Positions 22,188 to 34,011 of a DNA stretch of 64,000 bases are shown piece by piece. The position numbers and the translations under genes were made by a program. Source of the stretch: Cytidiella melzeri. Its lineage: Eukaryota > Basidiomycota > Agaricomycetes > Polyporales > Irpicaceae. The notes beneath the pieces were generated by a model. That model worked only from the letters and a program-made list of their open reading frames with translations, was not told where the DNA came from and ran no database searches. Every line of letters starts with the position of its first letter. Within the stretch, counting starts at the first letter, position 1. The stretch lies in contig JABYQR010000175.1 of NCBI GenBank assembly GCA_022592445.1, positions 1-64,000 on the forward strand, given 5' to 3'.

Positions 22188-23612
22188 ATGGCTGAAGGGG
22201 CTCCTATCTACACTTTACCAGACGAACTACTGGCCGAGATTCTCAGAAGGGCCTGTGGGCACCCCTTCCCTCGTTGTCGCCTTCTCTACCGAAAAGACGA
22301 TCCCGAGCGCAACTATTTTGTGTCCCCCTTGGTAATCATCAAGGTCTCTCGTCGTTTGCGGCACGTAGCCCAGCTTTCGCCAGAGCTTTGGACATGTATA
22401 CACGTTATCCCTTGCGCAGGGCTTTTCAAGCTCGCAGAGATCTTTCTCTCAAACTCACAGTCCCTTCCCATCTCACTCACACTCTCAAACATGCCCAGAT
22501 TGAAACCGTCAGACGCAATTTGGGACATGCTCAAAGCGAATGTGAATCGCTGGGAGGACGCCGCATTCTACGACATCGACATTCAAGAACCGTTCACGGC
22601 TTCCTTACGTGACACGCTTGCCCATTCGCCTCTACCTATGCTACGCAGTCTCATCCTCGAGACTCGCGGGTCCATCCTACGGGACGTCGACTTTTCCTTG
22701 TCTGCTCCCAACTTGCGCCGAATCAGGATGACAAGGATGATGCTTTCCCCAGAGTCGTACGACACGACTTGCCAGAATTTGACTCGCCTATCACTGGGCG
22801 GAGTCGCACTCGAAAGCTGGCACGAGCTCGTGCCACTGCTTTGGACCTGCAAACAAACTCTCCAGGCGCTGCTTCTCGGCCCAGACCTACATTTCAGGAA
22901 TCAGGAAGACCCTGTAGCAGTACAGCTGCCTCAACTACGCTACCTCTCCTTTACTCAAGTTACCCGAGCCGCGCGCGACGCCGTTCTCCAGAACGTCGTC
23001 GCTCCTAGCTTGAACGACTTCGTCATCGGCACCGAAGGTCTGCGAGACGTGCTCGCCAACATGGAGAGACGCGGCGTCTTGTTAAAGTCCGTCCGTCGGC
23101 TCAAAATCATCTTTGACTACCCCACGCTGCTCGCTCGGCCGCCCCTACCAATGGGTTTCCTCCACACGCTCCCCGCTGTCGAGCAGCTTTTCCTGGACTC
23201 TCACGTAATCCGAACAGTTTTGAGTGCTGCATGGCACAACCCGGATGTCCACCCCGCGAACCTAACACCGGATGGGACAACGAAGCCTGTATTACGAGAG
23301 CTGGTGATTGAACAACCTAAAGTCTATCCGGGTCTGGCGTCTTGGGACCCACATCTCCTCCTCGACTTTATCACCCAAAGCAAAGCTCGCGATCACCCTC
23401 CTCTCCACGTATACGTCGCAGACCCGTCGGCTTTGGGTGACAACCTTGGTTTTATACAGCGACTAGGATCGACTGTTCAGGAGTTGGATGCTGCGCGTTG
23501 GCAAGGGTCGTACGTCGGAGAGGACCTGGAAGACAGGGCTATGATTATGGCCACCATTCAGAATATAGCGGACGGCCCAAGCGATGAATGGTTAGAAAGG
23601 AATCACCTTTGA
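22188..23612 (+). CDS. F-box protein with LRR-like C-terminus
   Basis: Single-exon protein of 474 residues, a probable substrate adaptor of an SCF ubiquitin ligase. The start at 22188 sits in a strong context (GCCATGG). A 5'-UTR intron appears just upstream (GTGAGT near 22124 to TTGCAG near 22176), and that is why an earlier in-frame ATG at 22149, inside this intron, is rejected. Residues about 8-60 form the F-box: YTLPDELLAEILRRA, then VIIKVSRRLRHVAQLSPELW. The rest has irregular leucine-rich repeats (LRRIRMTRM, LTRLSLGGVALESWHEL, LRYLSFTQV) typical of the large Agaricomycete F-box families. Its target is unknown. It lies 210 bases past the right end of hAT-2. Confidence 0.88.
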   Translation: MAEGAPIYTLPDELLAEILRRACGHPFPRCRLLYRKDDPERNYFVSPLVIIKVSRRLRHVAQLSPELWTCIHVIPCAGLFKLAEIFLSNSQSLPISLTLSNMPRLKPSDAIWDMLKANVNRWEDAAFYDIDIQEPFTASLRDTLAHSPLPMLRSLILETRGSILRDVDFSLSAPNLRRIRMTRMMLSPESYDTTCQNLTRLSLGGVALESWHELVPLLWTCKQTLQALLLGPDLHFRNQEDPVAVQLPQLRYLSFTQVTRAARDAVLQNVVAPSLNDFVIGTEGLRDVLANMERRGVLLKSVRRLKIIFDYPTLLARPPLPMGFLHTLPAVEQLFLDSHVIRTVLSAAWHNPDVHPANLTPDGTTKPVLRELVIEQPKVYPGLASWDPHLLLDFITQSKARDHPPLHVYVADPSALGDNLGFIQRLGSTVQELDAARWQGSYVGEDLEDRAMIMATIQNIADGPSDEWLERNHL

Positions 23613-23891
23613 TTGAAACTGTTTGTAATGCGCAATTCTGCCCTCGGCGGTATCTTATCCGCAAATCCGTTTTATATCGTCCAATTCAACAGGATCCAAG
23701 AGCGTACAGCTTAGCAGCATGCCATTCACGCAGAGTGACACTTATAGCGTCGCACAATAGCTCTTGTCTACAAATGTGACGTCGGTAACACCACGATCTC
23801 CCATGGACTATAGCTGAGATCGAATGTGATTCATCTATACATCACACAAAAGAGTACATACCAATCACAGGAAAACATTGGCAAAACACTT

Positions 23892-24600
23892 TTACGGGCG
23901 ATTCCTACCAGAACCATCGTCATCGTCGTCCACATTCCGCAAAGTCTTCCACGCCTTCTGCAACACATTGCTGGCAAGAATGAACGGATCCTTTGTCTGC
24001 GCCTTCTCCCACAACCGCCCAGCAAGTTCCGCCTGTCGGCCGGAAGTGATGCTGTCCGCAGTCAGCTTGAGCATTTTTGACGTCGGTGTCAACAGCTGGC
24101 TGAGCGACTCGTTCAACGAGGGCATGGGAGGAGGGAGCGGCACAAGAATCGTTCCTTCACTGAGGGAGCGGCTGTATCAGCTCCAGCCAACAGGGCGAAC
24201 GCAGTATTAGTGGAACGACGTACATTTCAACCATACGTGCGACGTCCTTGGCCATACCAGGCATCATTCCTGGAAACTCGTCAGCGAGCTCCTTCATACT
24301 CTTATGCGAGTGATTCTTCAGATAATGCTCGTAGTTGACCCGGAATTTGTGGTCTTCCCAGATTGAATGCTGCATGCTCGAAAGCTCATTCACAGAAGGG
24401 GCTAGTCGCTTCGACATGTACAAGTACCATCCGGGCTGCCACACTTGGACGTCTTTCAAGCCAGTAGCACTCGCCAATGCCTTCCAGTCGGGTTCCGCAC
24501 CACCATCGTCACCCGTACCCTTGCCGCTGTGCTTGGCTCCGAGCAACGACTGTACGAGGTGTGCGCCTTTCTGGCCTTCCGGCGGGAGAGGGAACTTCAT
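23892..24600 (-). CDS. Conserved protein of unknown function
   Basis: Two exons joined by a 64-nt intron (24160-24223, GTACGT to CTCAG on the reverse strand), giving MVEIEGTILVPLPPPMPSL across the junction. The ATG at 24600 (MKFPLPPEGQK) is a usable start, but the frame may extend upstream through another exon, since KTLLTSGQEIE precedes it after a possible acceptor near 24636. About 216 residues from 24600. Visible features: WQPGWYLYMSKRLAP, a helical Met/Lys-rich middle (HKSMKELADEFPGMMPGM) and an acidic end (NVDDDDDGSG). No catalytic motif or targeting signal is apparent, and I do not recognise the family. Confidence 0.6.
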
Positions 24601-26219
24601 TTCGATTTCTTGTCCGCTCGTCAGGAGTGTCTTGGAGGGTCATATCAGATATGTGCATGTGAGGAAGGAAGATAGTAGTGCGTACACCGCTAATTTCGGT
24701 CTTGAAGACCCTGCGTAAGCATACGGTACGGCACCAGGGCTCTTGCTTGTGCATGCGCCCGGAGAGGCTTTGCGAGCAGTATGTAAAGCACCGTTCCGAG
24801 GACTCAGTTCCAAGAGGTCCTGTTGAGGTGGACGTGGTCAGTCATCCGTTTCTACACAGGTAAAGAAACGCCTGACGAGTCGGATCCTTGGGTACTTGTA
24901 TCGAAACCTGTGGCAGCTTGTTTACGAGGATGGTGTATTGGTGTGGCTCGCGTTTCGTTTGTTCAGATGAAGACGACGATGGAGATGTCGAGTTCGCCAT
25001 TATGGCGAATGGAGGTCAAGACACGACTGGGGACGTCTATGTGTGTTAAAGCACCCGCTATACACGAGTGACGCACAATATATATCTCGGCTAATGCCAT
25101 CGGAGTTAAAAAAAAGTGTTCCATATAATCCCTGCGCGTTGTTTTTTTTTTGTTCAAACACACCTGCAACGACCAAAGAATCGCTGTCGCAGCTCACACA
25201 CAGAAGGTTACTCACCACCTTCAACTCAAGCTGTGGGGAAAGTCCCCGGAGATGCAGAGCTCAAGTCCTCCCCCTCCGTTTTATTCGTCCGGTAAACCCT
25301 CGCCTCCAAGCGCGGCGGGCCTCACAAACGTTTGGCGGAGGGACCATGGACGAGACCAGGAATATCATCTGCTCTGTGTTGGATGCGCTCACGCGTAGAT
25401 AAACGCAAGACTCGTCCTGCTGTCAGCCTGCTGCCGATGCACTGGCTCGAAGGCGGAGTTTGGTGAAGGCTCGAGCTGGTGCAAAGATACGAGCGTCGGC
25501 TCGAGCTCAGACTTCGCTCGAGGGCCGGTCGGCAACGTCTTACTCATAGACATAGTTATGCGATTGCAGCCCCCCTTTTCTCAGGAGGGGGTTGTCAACG
25601 GAATGGGGCTTACTCTTGGCCGTTGCAGACCTGTTCCGCCATTGACTCTTTTGTCAAAAGCTTATTTTTCCCTCGCCACGAACGGTTCGTCCGTTCTATG
25701 ACTTGGATATGGGACGTGGTGTAGGTGAGTTTTCGGTGGCTATTTGAGTCTTGCAATGATGCTTCTTTTCGCTTTGAATTGAATTTCTTCAAGGAGGAAC
25801 CTGCTTTGTCGGGGCGTGCTCCAGAACATGACACCTCTGACCCCTCATCCTTCTCTGTGCTGCTAGAGCTCTGTTCTGATTCATGCTTGCTTGCAGTTTA
25901 CCTCTCCTGTCCTTTCCTGCAAGATTAAGAGTCTGTGTTTCGCCGCTGACTACTATTGTAAATGGCTCAGAGTGCCAATAGAGGTGTGTGAGTACTGCAG
26001 TTGTTTCCTTTGTTCAGCAACTATCTCGATCCCATGTATCATGAATTAAATGACCTTGCCGGGTCTATCACCACTCAATGTCTGCGAGAATGAATAGCTC
26101 AGGCCCGAAAGGCCTACGTACGTTCACAAACCGTCACCACCAATAGTGCTTTGCATTAGAATCAATTTGACCTAGGAACGTAGACTCTATAGCGGTACAT
26201 GACAAATCTGGCAACATTA
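24601..26219. other. Gene-poor spacer
   Basis: About 1.6 kb. It may contain an N-terminal exon of the gene to its left. Around 25200-25400 a Pro/Ser-rich frame runs into possible splice sites, but I could not build a gene. A 10-nt T run near 25141 has no flanking target duplication. Nothing else is supported. Confidence 0.3.
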
Positions 26220-28123
26220 CTAGTTCCGTTTTGTGCTCGCACTGTCCTCAGACCGGTCATCCCCCCGCTGCTCCACCCTATACACACTTTCCTTCTCTCC
26301 CTCTCCTCCCTCTTGCTTCTTCCCCCCACCATTACTGCTCTCCTCGCTCGCCCTCACCGTCTCCTGCGCCTTTTCCACATCCTGACTCTGAGACTCTACC
26401 GGCGGTTTTCTAAGCCTCAACCCGCCTTCGTATCCGAACCAGGTGTATCTCGAACAGTGAGGGCCGCGGACGAGCATGACGAATAGACAGAACCCCGTCC
26501 AGGCGAGTGACAGTGCCGCGGCGGGTCTCCATCCGAATTTGAGGAAGACGCTCGTGCCAACTGCTGTACCCATGATTTGTCCTGCAAAGATCTGCATGTT
26601 GGAAATGTTTAGTCAATCCGCACACAAATCCTCAAGTGAAAGAAGAAGACTGACAGCGACGAGTAGCACCGAGTTCATCCTCGATCTCGCTTGTGGATCT
26701 AACGCAAATACCGCCGTCGTCAACGACACCTGCTGCATCTGCCTCAGCACGTCAATCCCGAAACATGCGATCACGACGGCGGCGACCGTGACGCCGCCTG
26801 CACCCGTCTGGACGGCTTGGAAGAGGATAAGGCCGGTAGTGCAAATGACGGTGGCGACCCAGGGGATGAGGTTATCGATGAGGCGGCCGGTGAGTGGTGC
26901 GCTCAGGACGCCTGCCATGCCGACCAGACCGAAGAGGCCAATGACGAGGCTGGAAACCTTGGTCAGTGGAGAGCGAATGGAAGCGAGGGTGGGGAGAGGG
27001 GGTCAACTTACGTCGAGTAGAAGTAGGGCGCTCCGCCGAGAAGAAAAGTGAGTGTTACCTACACGCACATAAGTTTGCTGTATGACGGATAGAGAGACGC
27101 TTACCCAAAAGTTGGTGAAGCAAGCCATGGATGCCAAGCTCACCAATGAAGCTTGGATCAGAACCGGTTCGGTGACTGCAAATTTGGCCATGGACCACAG
27201 GATTCCGCCGTACGTCAGTCCGGTGTTGCGGACGGGATAGTCTGGCATGAGGGGGTAGAGCATCGCAAATGTGAATCCCTGGAGACCGATCGCGAGGTAA
27301 AACACGATTCTCCACGAGACGAATTCGGCTATGAGCCCGGCGACCACTCGAGCGACGAGAATACCGAAGAGAAGGCCGGAGATGACAATCGAGACCACGG
27401 AGGCGCGGCGGTGCGGTGGGGCGATGTCTGCTGCGAGCGGGACGAGGATTTGTGGTGTGCATGAGGCTGCGCCGATAAGGAAAGAAAGGATTTGGAAGGC
27501 GACGAACGAGCGGGTGAAGGCGAGGCCAAAGGTGAGGGCGGTGCTGAGGGCAGTGAGGAGGAGGATGAGAGGGCGGCGACGGACGAGGTCGCCCAAGGGT
27601 GCGATTAGTAAGAGACCGGCGGCATAGCTGATTAGAGTTCTCAGCTTCAAGAGTGGGTAGAACAGACGGCGAAGACGTACCCTCCTTGCAGAAGGGTAGG
27701 TACATTAGATACTTTATTATAGGAGACGTCGAAGGCTAGCGATAGCTCGACTGAAGTGTTGTGTGAGCATCTGCTAGCTACCGGCGGAGAGTACTACTAT
27801 GCTCACTTAGGATAGGCTGACACCAGTATAAATTACAGACGACTGGCAAGAACTGGGCGTCAGTGATTGGATAGCATAGAGTTGAGAGAGAACGCACTGA
27901 AGGTGGTTGCAGCGGCGAAGACAATGTTGAGAAACAAACCAAAATGTGCAGGCTTTCCAGGGCTGTGTCGCAGGTGCTTTGGAACGGGGATGAGAAAGAA
28001 ATCTCGCGGGACGCTGTCGACCGTCGAGCTGGGGTGAGGCCTGTCCAGGCTCGTGGCTGGTGGCACATCTGCATGCGCCTCCTGGGCAGGCACTTCTCTT
28101 GTCCCTTGCTCTTGCTCTAACAT
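26220..28123 (-). CDS. MFS transporter, copy 2
   Basis: Paralogue of the transporter at 3777-5763, same strand, 20 kb away. The ATG at 28123 starts MLEQEQGTREVP. Exons give NIVFAAATTF, then LYWCQPIL, VSYNKVSNVPTLLQGG, YAAGLLLIAPLGDLVRRRP, a middle block with SCTPQILVPLAADIAPPHRR, PDYPVRNTGLTYGGILW, and RYTWFGYEGGLRLRKPPVE. Introns fall at the same places as in copy 1, so the pair arose by DNA duplication. The body is close to copy 1, but the last 40 residues (Glu/Gly/Ser-rich) are unrelated to the His/Glu tail of copy 1. A SINE-like insertion sits about 240 bases upstream of the start. Substrate unknown. Confidence 0.9.
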
Positions 28124-28361
28124 TGGTTGGATGAGCCTTTTGGTTGGCAGACAGTGTGTGCGATGGCGGCAGACAGCAGTCAAGTGTCTGTGGGAGAGCA
28201 AAGGCTCAGGAGAATTCCCACTGTGTATGCATTACAAAGCTACGTCGTGCCATGCGCAAGGAAGCCCATACAACTCGTTCACACGGCCAGAATATCCCGG
28301 AAAATTACTCAGCAAGAGTCTATGATAGGCTCCGGTTTGCGTACCTACTGTTGCCATGATC

Positions 28362-28558
28362 TTTTTTTTTTTTTAAATCATTGGTATTAAACGTCGGCGA
28401 GGCCAGGGACGATACTAACTATACGGCTGTACACCTAATACTCTACGTGTAACGGGGAGACTTGAAAGCCTAGACGCGCGATACGCGCGAGGGAAGTACA
28501 CTACCACATTATAAAATTAAGTTGCTGGTGGGAGCGTGCTCGAATGTGAATGCTTGAG
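28362..28558 (-). mobile_element. SINE-like retroposon, copy 2
   Basis: A 197-bp insertion, sense on the reverse strand, with a 13-nt poly(A) seen as T at 28362-28374. It is flanked by a perfect 15-bp duplication ACTGTTGCCATGATC at 28347-28361 and 28559-28573. It matches copy 1 (12740-12927) along its length by eye, strongest at GACGCGCGATACGCGCG, GGGGAGACT and the CGTCGGCGAGGCCAG block by the tail. The 5' end has TTCGAGCACGCTCCCA, again B-box-like. Copy 1 begins about seven bases later at this end. It lies in the promoter region of MFS copy 2 and just before the initiator tRNA gene. Confidence 0.78.
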
Positions 28559-28741
28559 ACTGTTGCCATGATCACCGTGTACTCGTACAGGGTCGGCACA
28601 GACTCGAAGGCCTGCAAGTAATTCTCAAAAGATTCAGCAGGCTACTAGTATTTCATTTGGGCGATCGCAACTAGCGCGCGGGTCGACCACAGAGGTTTGC
28701 CTATTGACGGTGATGGCTGAAGAATGTCGTGAGTCTTCCAC

Positions 28742-28842
28742 AGCAACTTGGCGCAGGGGTAGCGCGCGGGGCTCATATCGACGGTCAGCGACCTCGAGAT
28801 TATGTAACCCCGAGGTCACTCGATCGAAACGAGTAGTTGCTA
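28742..28842 (+). tRNA. Initiator tRNA-Met (CAT) with 29-nt intron
   Basis: Folds as a tRNA: acceptor AGCAACT pairs perfectly with AGTTGCT (28835-28841), followed by discriminator A at 28842. The D arm is GCGC-AGGGGTA-GCGC; anticodon stem CGGGG/CCCCG; loop CTCATAA with anticodon CAT (28774-28776). The T arm is ACTCG-ATCGAAA-CGAGT. An A1:T72 pair, three G-C pairs beside the anticodon loop and an ATCGAAA T loop are the hallmarks of eukaryotic initiator tRNA. The intron (28778-28806, 29 nt) starts after position 37 as usual. A T6 terminator follows at once. It should be a functional Pol III gene. Confidence 0.93.
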
Positions 28843-31800
28843 TTTTTTCTGCGAGCATGACGCTAAACTTTCTGAGTTGTTGATTACGGTTTGTCTCCCG
28901 TGCTTTGATTCCAGGTTGAGCAACCTTGTTATGACACTTGTCATTGACACGTTAACGTCCTAACGAGACATACTTTTTACATTTTACCACGTACCTACAC
29001 TCGTGCATTGCCAGCTTGAAGCAGCCCAAGGTAGTCATACAGTGGTGTTGTGAAGTCAGATTCTCTTAAATTGGCCCGTTGACTCGCAAATTAATGCATG
29101 GCAAGAGCATGTAAGGATGCTGCTTGCGATACGTATATCTGTTCCGTTCCCAGCGACAAGTCCGATTCAATTGCAAAACATTCATGAGTAGCCTACATTT
29201 AGTGAGTAGTCCCATTCATAACGTATGAAACTCAATCATTAACAGCTCTGCTTGCAACCTGAACAACATAGGCTACACCTTTTCGTACTTGGAAAACGGG
29301 ACAAACATGCCTGTAGAACCCGGTGTAGGTTCTCCAATTCAATCCAGAGTCCTTGAAATAGGGGTGCAGGTTGAGAGACTTATATTGGCATGTATGGGTC
29401 AGAAACAAGCGAGAATGCCTGCGGGATTGTGTGACCGTGCTCGATGCTAGCGTTTTCAACGGTGTCGCAGTTTTCTACATGAGAACAACACTAGAAGAAT
29501 ATGGTGAGGAAAACGATGACGCCTAGTCCCACGATGCAAGCGATGAGACTATATGATGGCCCCAACTTCTTCTGCAAGGCGTAATTCCAATTTTGTAAGA
29601 TGAGCCTGCCAGCAGAAAGGTGTCGCTGACAGTCGACGCAATGAACAACGTCCATGCTAAAGTACAACTCATCAGTGTCAACATCTCGAAGCTAAGCTAA
29701 GTGATTTACATATATTACCTGGGTACGCCTTGAAGGCGGATAGCTCACTCTGTGCGGGAAGACTATCTCAACTGCAGATGAGTATTCAGTAACTATCTTA
29801 CCAGAACGTGGGAGCCTTTCCTTGAGAGAGTACACTCGCCAGAAGCAAGATATTCAGATGATGTCAGTAGCTGCATGGCTGGAAACATACCGAGGCGGAC
29901 ACAACATTGGTTTCCGCGACACTTTTCCGGGTAAGAGATGTCAGCTAACGCAAAAGAGGGGATTGGAGATCCATTCCGCTGGTAAGTGCTGAGCCAACAA
30001 CAAGCCCATCGACACTGCTAGAGAGCTCCACGTATCGGCATACACTATGGCAGTCGCCTACAGAGAGAGACGTCACGCCACTATCTGTACGAGACCAACC
30101 AACAATAAATTGGCAGCTTACGAGTTCGTTGATGTGCTCCCAGTGTCTGACATGAACACCTTGGTGTTTGCCGGATTCCCAGGCGACATCACCCCTACGC
30201 CATTTCATAGCTTAACGAGCTGCGAGCGGCACAAGATCAGTTTAGTCTGTCGAGATCCTTGCTGCCTTTTGCAGGATGGTCGAGCCTAATAGGGCCAATC
30301 TGTTGAACACAGTGTTGCCATCTAGCAGGAACAATGCCATCTACAGGGATAATTGAGCACGGCTCCTAAACATCCGTGCCTTGACAATACAACCAACGGC
30401 GTCCTGAGGCGCGCCATGGATCGACTTCGACGTTGGGTCGCGGTGTTCCACAGTCCTGTCAGGCATTGTTCAAGCCATTTCGGTATCTCGAAGCATGCCT
30501 GCCGCTCACAAGGCAGGTGCAGTGAAGTCAGCGCTGACCGTGCCCTCCAATGCATGGATAAGATAATCAAAGAGCTCACTTTTGACGCCTCAAGAAGAGA
30601 AAGGTACTTCACTTGTTGAAAGGGCTCGGCTCTATAGCCTCGCCATTCGTAAGGTTTCCAAACGAGGCAAACTGACGACAGTTTCTACCTATGTCAGCCA
30701 TGAATGTAACTGTACACCTCGAGTGAGCCTCCATGATTTCGTGACAAAAATACTTCCTGTGTGGTGTAGTACGCAGTGGCATCTGTGGCTTACCCAGCGA
30801 CTTCCCAGAAGGATTGTTGAGCGACCAGGCTCAGTGAGTAAAAGACGACCTGATCGGTTGTTACGACATTCGACTTCAGCGGTCGCCCACGATGTCATGA
30901 TGAACATTGAGCAGTGAGACCTGCACCGCATGAGTTCGGCTGTCGTTAGCTCTTGTATGGAGGGACAGATGAGTGAGCGGCAAGGACTGCGCTGCCGGGT
31001 CGGTGGGCCAATGAATCCTGGAAGATATACTCAGGCTTGCAGTCAGGAACAGCTAATACACGCACCTCCATCAGAGAAAGCCATGTGACTGGGAGGTCCG
31101 TCGAGCCAGCGGTCGAACTCATGAGGGATCTAGTCGGGGTCAGTTGTATCCAGAACTGAGCGGTTCAATCCAGCTGGCAGAGAGGATCTTCCAACCATAT
31201 GAGCATGTTGCTATTAATCCTGGCGGGCCAGCCCAATGTAAGATCTAAGACGAGCTCGAGTGAAAGAAACAACCTAGGCTGAAAGACGTACTGCCTGATT
31301 GAAGACAGGCCATGGTTATGGGACGCGCACTAATTTCCGCATGGAGGTTTTGTTGACATCGAAAGCGACGTTACGTGGACAATCAAGAACTGATGTACGG
31401 CGAGCGGACTGCTAGAGGGACGAAGGAGGTCTATAATAATTCGCCTTTTGAGCGAGCTGACCAGAAACTGAACGAGTATGAAGATTAGAACAACCAGACG
31501 CTTTTCATGCCACAGCCTATGAGCATCAGAAGACGGACGGCTTGTTTGAAGAGCTCAGATGGATATGTTTGCGTAGGAGAGGGGCATCGAGGGATAATCC
31601 ACACTTGACTATTACCGTTATGTGCTGATTTAAAGCCTTGCAACGGTCAGACGGATAATATGCAGTGGCTCTGACTATTCCAGGAAGGCTCACCATTGCA
31701 AAGACCAACCACGAGCAGATTGTACTGTAAGCCGAAGACGGCAGCATCTAGGGGTTCATTCGACCAGTAGTTGGTGTCATTGCACTTTCTGAGCTACGAC

Positions 31801-32408
31801 ATAGCTACTGGTTGAGGTACCGGGTACAGTGCCCCGCGCCAAGAATCGACATGCGTCAGGAGCACTTAAAAATTGTCAGATTAGCTTAGATTTTTCGGAT
31901 TTGGAAGGAAACTGGCCAGGCTACACGCCCAGGCGAAGCCTGGGTGCTGGAGTATGTTTTGGTCTGTATGTACTGTACAGCGTTTCATCACGTCGCGGCA
32001 ATATGTCCCGCGCGTGCATCACTCCGACAAAATAATTATTGATGCTGTCGACATACTCCTTGGGATAGCACACCGATGTCCGAGTAAGATCGTGCGTAGA
32101 CTCGCTCTGTAGGACCTGTGAACAGCGTAACGACAATGGATGTACAATTGTAGTAAATATCCAGCCTTGGTGCTCACAGTGTGTGCCAGATGTAGAATAA
32201 TTTTGATATCCAGACCATCGCACCGACAGCATCCATTAATTAGAATTCAATTTTGTTCACACTGTCGCACCGACACGATATATTAGAATAATTCGATTAT
32301 GCTATTGACGACAATGGTAAAAATGACAGTAGACGAGAGCGAGGAAGCAACAGTATAGCACATGCGGAAACGAACACAAATAAGAGCAAGGCAGCAAGCC
32401 GACCGCGA
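28843..32408. other. Gene-poor region of 3.5 kb
   Basis: No recognisable gene except the small membrane-tail frame at 29491-29655. Open frames are short, lack family motifs and overlap on both strands. I see no terminal repeats or tandem arrays. It may be decayed transposon sequence. The last 180 bases border the end of the gene at 32409. Confidence 0.4.
29491..29655 (-). CDS. Small tail-anchored membrane frame
   Basis: A 54-residue frame from an ATG at 29655. It starts MDVVHCVDCQRHL, continues with NWNYALQKKLGPSY and ends in one hydrophobic helix (LIACIVGLGVIVFLTIFF) followed directly by the stop, as in tail-anchored proteins. It could equally be the last exon of a larger membrane protein, since upstream reverse-strand sequence up to 29900 might hold more exons. 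No homologue is recognised. Confidence 0.3.
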   Translation of the reverse strand: MDVVHCVDCQRHLSAGRLILQNWNYALQKKLGPSYSLIACIVGLGVIVFLTIFF

Positions 32409-33882
32409 TCACACCACGACAGACGCCATGTAGTTGTTGACGGCGCGCTGAATGGGCAGAAGATCAGCAGGGCCTGAGGGAAGGGCTCCGTCGCGAATGG
32501 AGAACAAACGGAGGTCAGCCTTGAGACAAAGATCGAAGTACCTGAGGCATTGTTAGTATGTACTACCCGGGAATCAGCGCGAACTCACTCCTTGAGCAGC
32601 GCGGCGGCCTGGGCATCGGAAGTCGACTTCGCCTTGGTCTGGACGGTTGCCTTCTGGAGTTCGTCGTCGACATACTTCCAGAAGCTGTCGTCCTTTTTGG
32701 CGCGTGCATCGGCGGTGCTTGTGCCTTCGGTGGCGTTGGCTTGAACTTGGCGATGCTTGAGGTAACACTGACGCTGAAGGTTGGGGTTAGCGCAATAGGG
32801 AGCGTACTGATATGACACTTACAAGGAAGGCGAAGCGAGTATAGTGAGAGCAGTCAGTATTGATATACTCCGGCGCGATCTCGTTGACCATGGCGATAAT
32901 GTCCTGAGCCCCTGTGCGGGGCTTGAGTTTGTCCGTGCTCGAGACGAGCGAGGCTGCGATCTGTAGTGTGATAGTAATGATCAGTGTGTGCCAAATTGTG
33001 CGCGTCGAAGAGCAAATGAGTGAACTTACGATGGCTTTGATGTCCGAACGATGGCGGGTCATCGCGTTGCTGACGGTCGTCCGAATGATCCTCCATTTCT
33101 CCATGGAGTGCAGGGTTGCACGGTCGAGCTTGAACCACTCGGGGGACTCTTTGATGAAGTTCACGAATGTGGTCAGTGCCAGCGTATGTAGCATATCGCG
33201 CGACTCACCATGACAATATCGACCGCGTTCTTGAGGTAGGCCGGGATATTCGGACTCACCATCACCACCAAAACCTGATCTTGAACGTGCGCCTGCAGGT
33301 GCTTGAGAATTGGTCAGTTGGTGCGCGATGGTGAGCGATACGCACCTTGTAGGACTTGGACTGCAGCGTTTCCGTGGTCTTCGACAAGAAGTGGGCCTTG
33401 ACAAGGATGTAAGTCTCAATGCTCCTCTGGTCAGCATCGAGCTGTGATGCGAATGGGTAAGCAATATGGTATCACGACAGGTGAGCACTTACCTGGCTGA
33501 AATAGTCAGCTGCGGTCTCCTCGAGTTGGTACTCTAAGCATCTGCTGCGCGCGAACAACAACGCCTGCTTCTTGCGTTCGGGTCCCATATCGGGGGAGCT
33601 GTCACGGCGGCGACGACGGATAGAGCCAACGGGGAAAGGGCCAGTGCTGATCGAGGAGGTGGATTCGGTGCCATCCGATCGAGAAAAGTGTGGAACGTGG
33701 TCGAGTCCATCGTCGGTCTCGCTAGTGCTGGCAGGATGATAACTTAGAGACGGGGGAGGGAAGGACAGGCTTGAGGCCGCGGTGGTATTGAGCGACAGGT
33801 GCTCGTTAGCACAGAAGAGGTCGTCGAAGACACTCATCGAGGGCGTTGAGCGACGAGCAACCAGCGCGACCTGGAGAAACAT
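32409..33882 (-). CDS. Multi-exon protein of unknown function
   Basis: About seven exons on the reverse strand. The ATG at 33882 begins MFLQVALVARR; an in-frame ATG at 33837 (MSVFDDLFCANEHLSLN) is equally possible. The N-terminus is Ser/Pro-rich and disordered with a basic patch (IRRRRRDSS). The helical body has SRCLEYQLEETAADYFSQ, ETYILVKAHFLSK, VMVSPNIPAYLKNAVDIVM, ESPEWFKLDRATLHSMEKW, EIAPEYINTDCSHYTRFAFL, CYLKHRQVQ and SFWKYVDDELQ. The last exon ends QRAVNNYMASVVV, stop at 32409. Proteins with a similar '...YLKHR...W..VD..L' end are frequent in Agaricomycetes, but I know of no described function. Not obviously secreted. Confidence 0.65.
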
Positions 33883-34011
33883 GGCAAGCGCTCAAATCGA
33901 TATAAGCGCACCAATGTTAACCTTTGTTTGGTCAACAATGAGGCCACAGGAAATGAGATTGCGAGAGACGCAAGTGAACATGAGCCTCTATTTCTAAACT
34001 ACAATACATTA

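Noticed and set aside
25141..25150. T run as a retroposon tail
   Set aside because: No matching body and no flanking direct repeat.
31825..31839. 15-mer TACAGTGCCCCGCGC shared with the reverse strand at 41205-41219
   Set aside because: Similarity fades quickly on both sides; too short to call a repeat family by eye.
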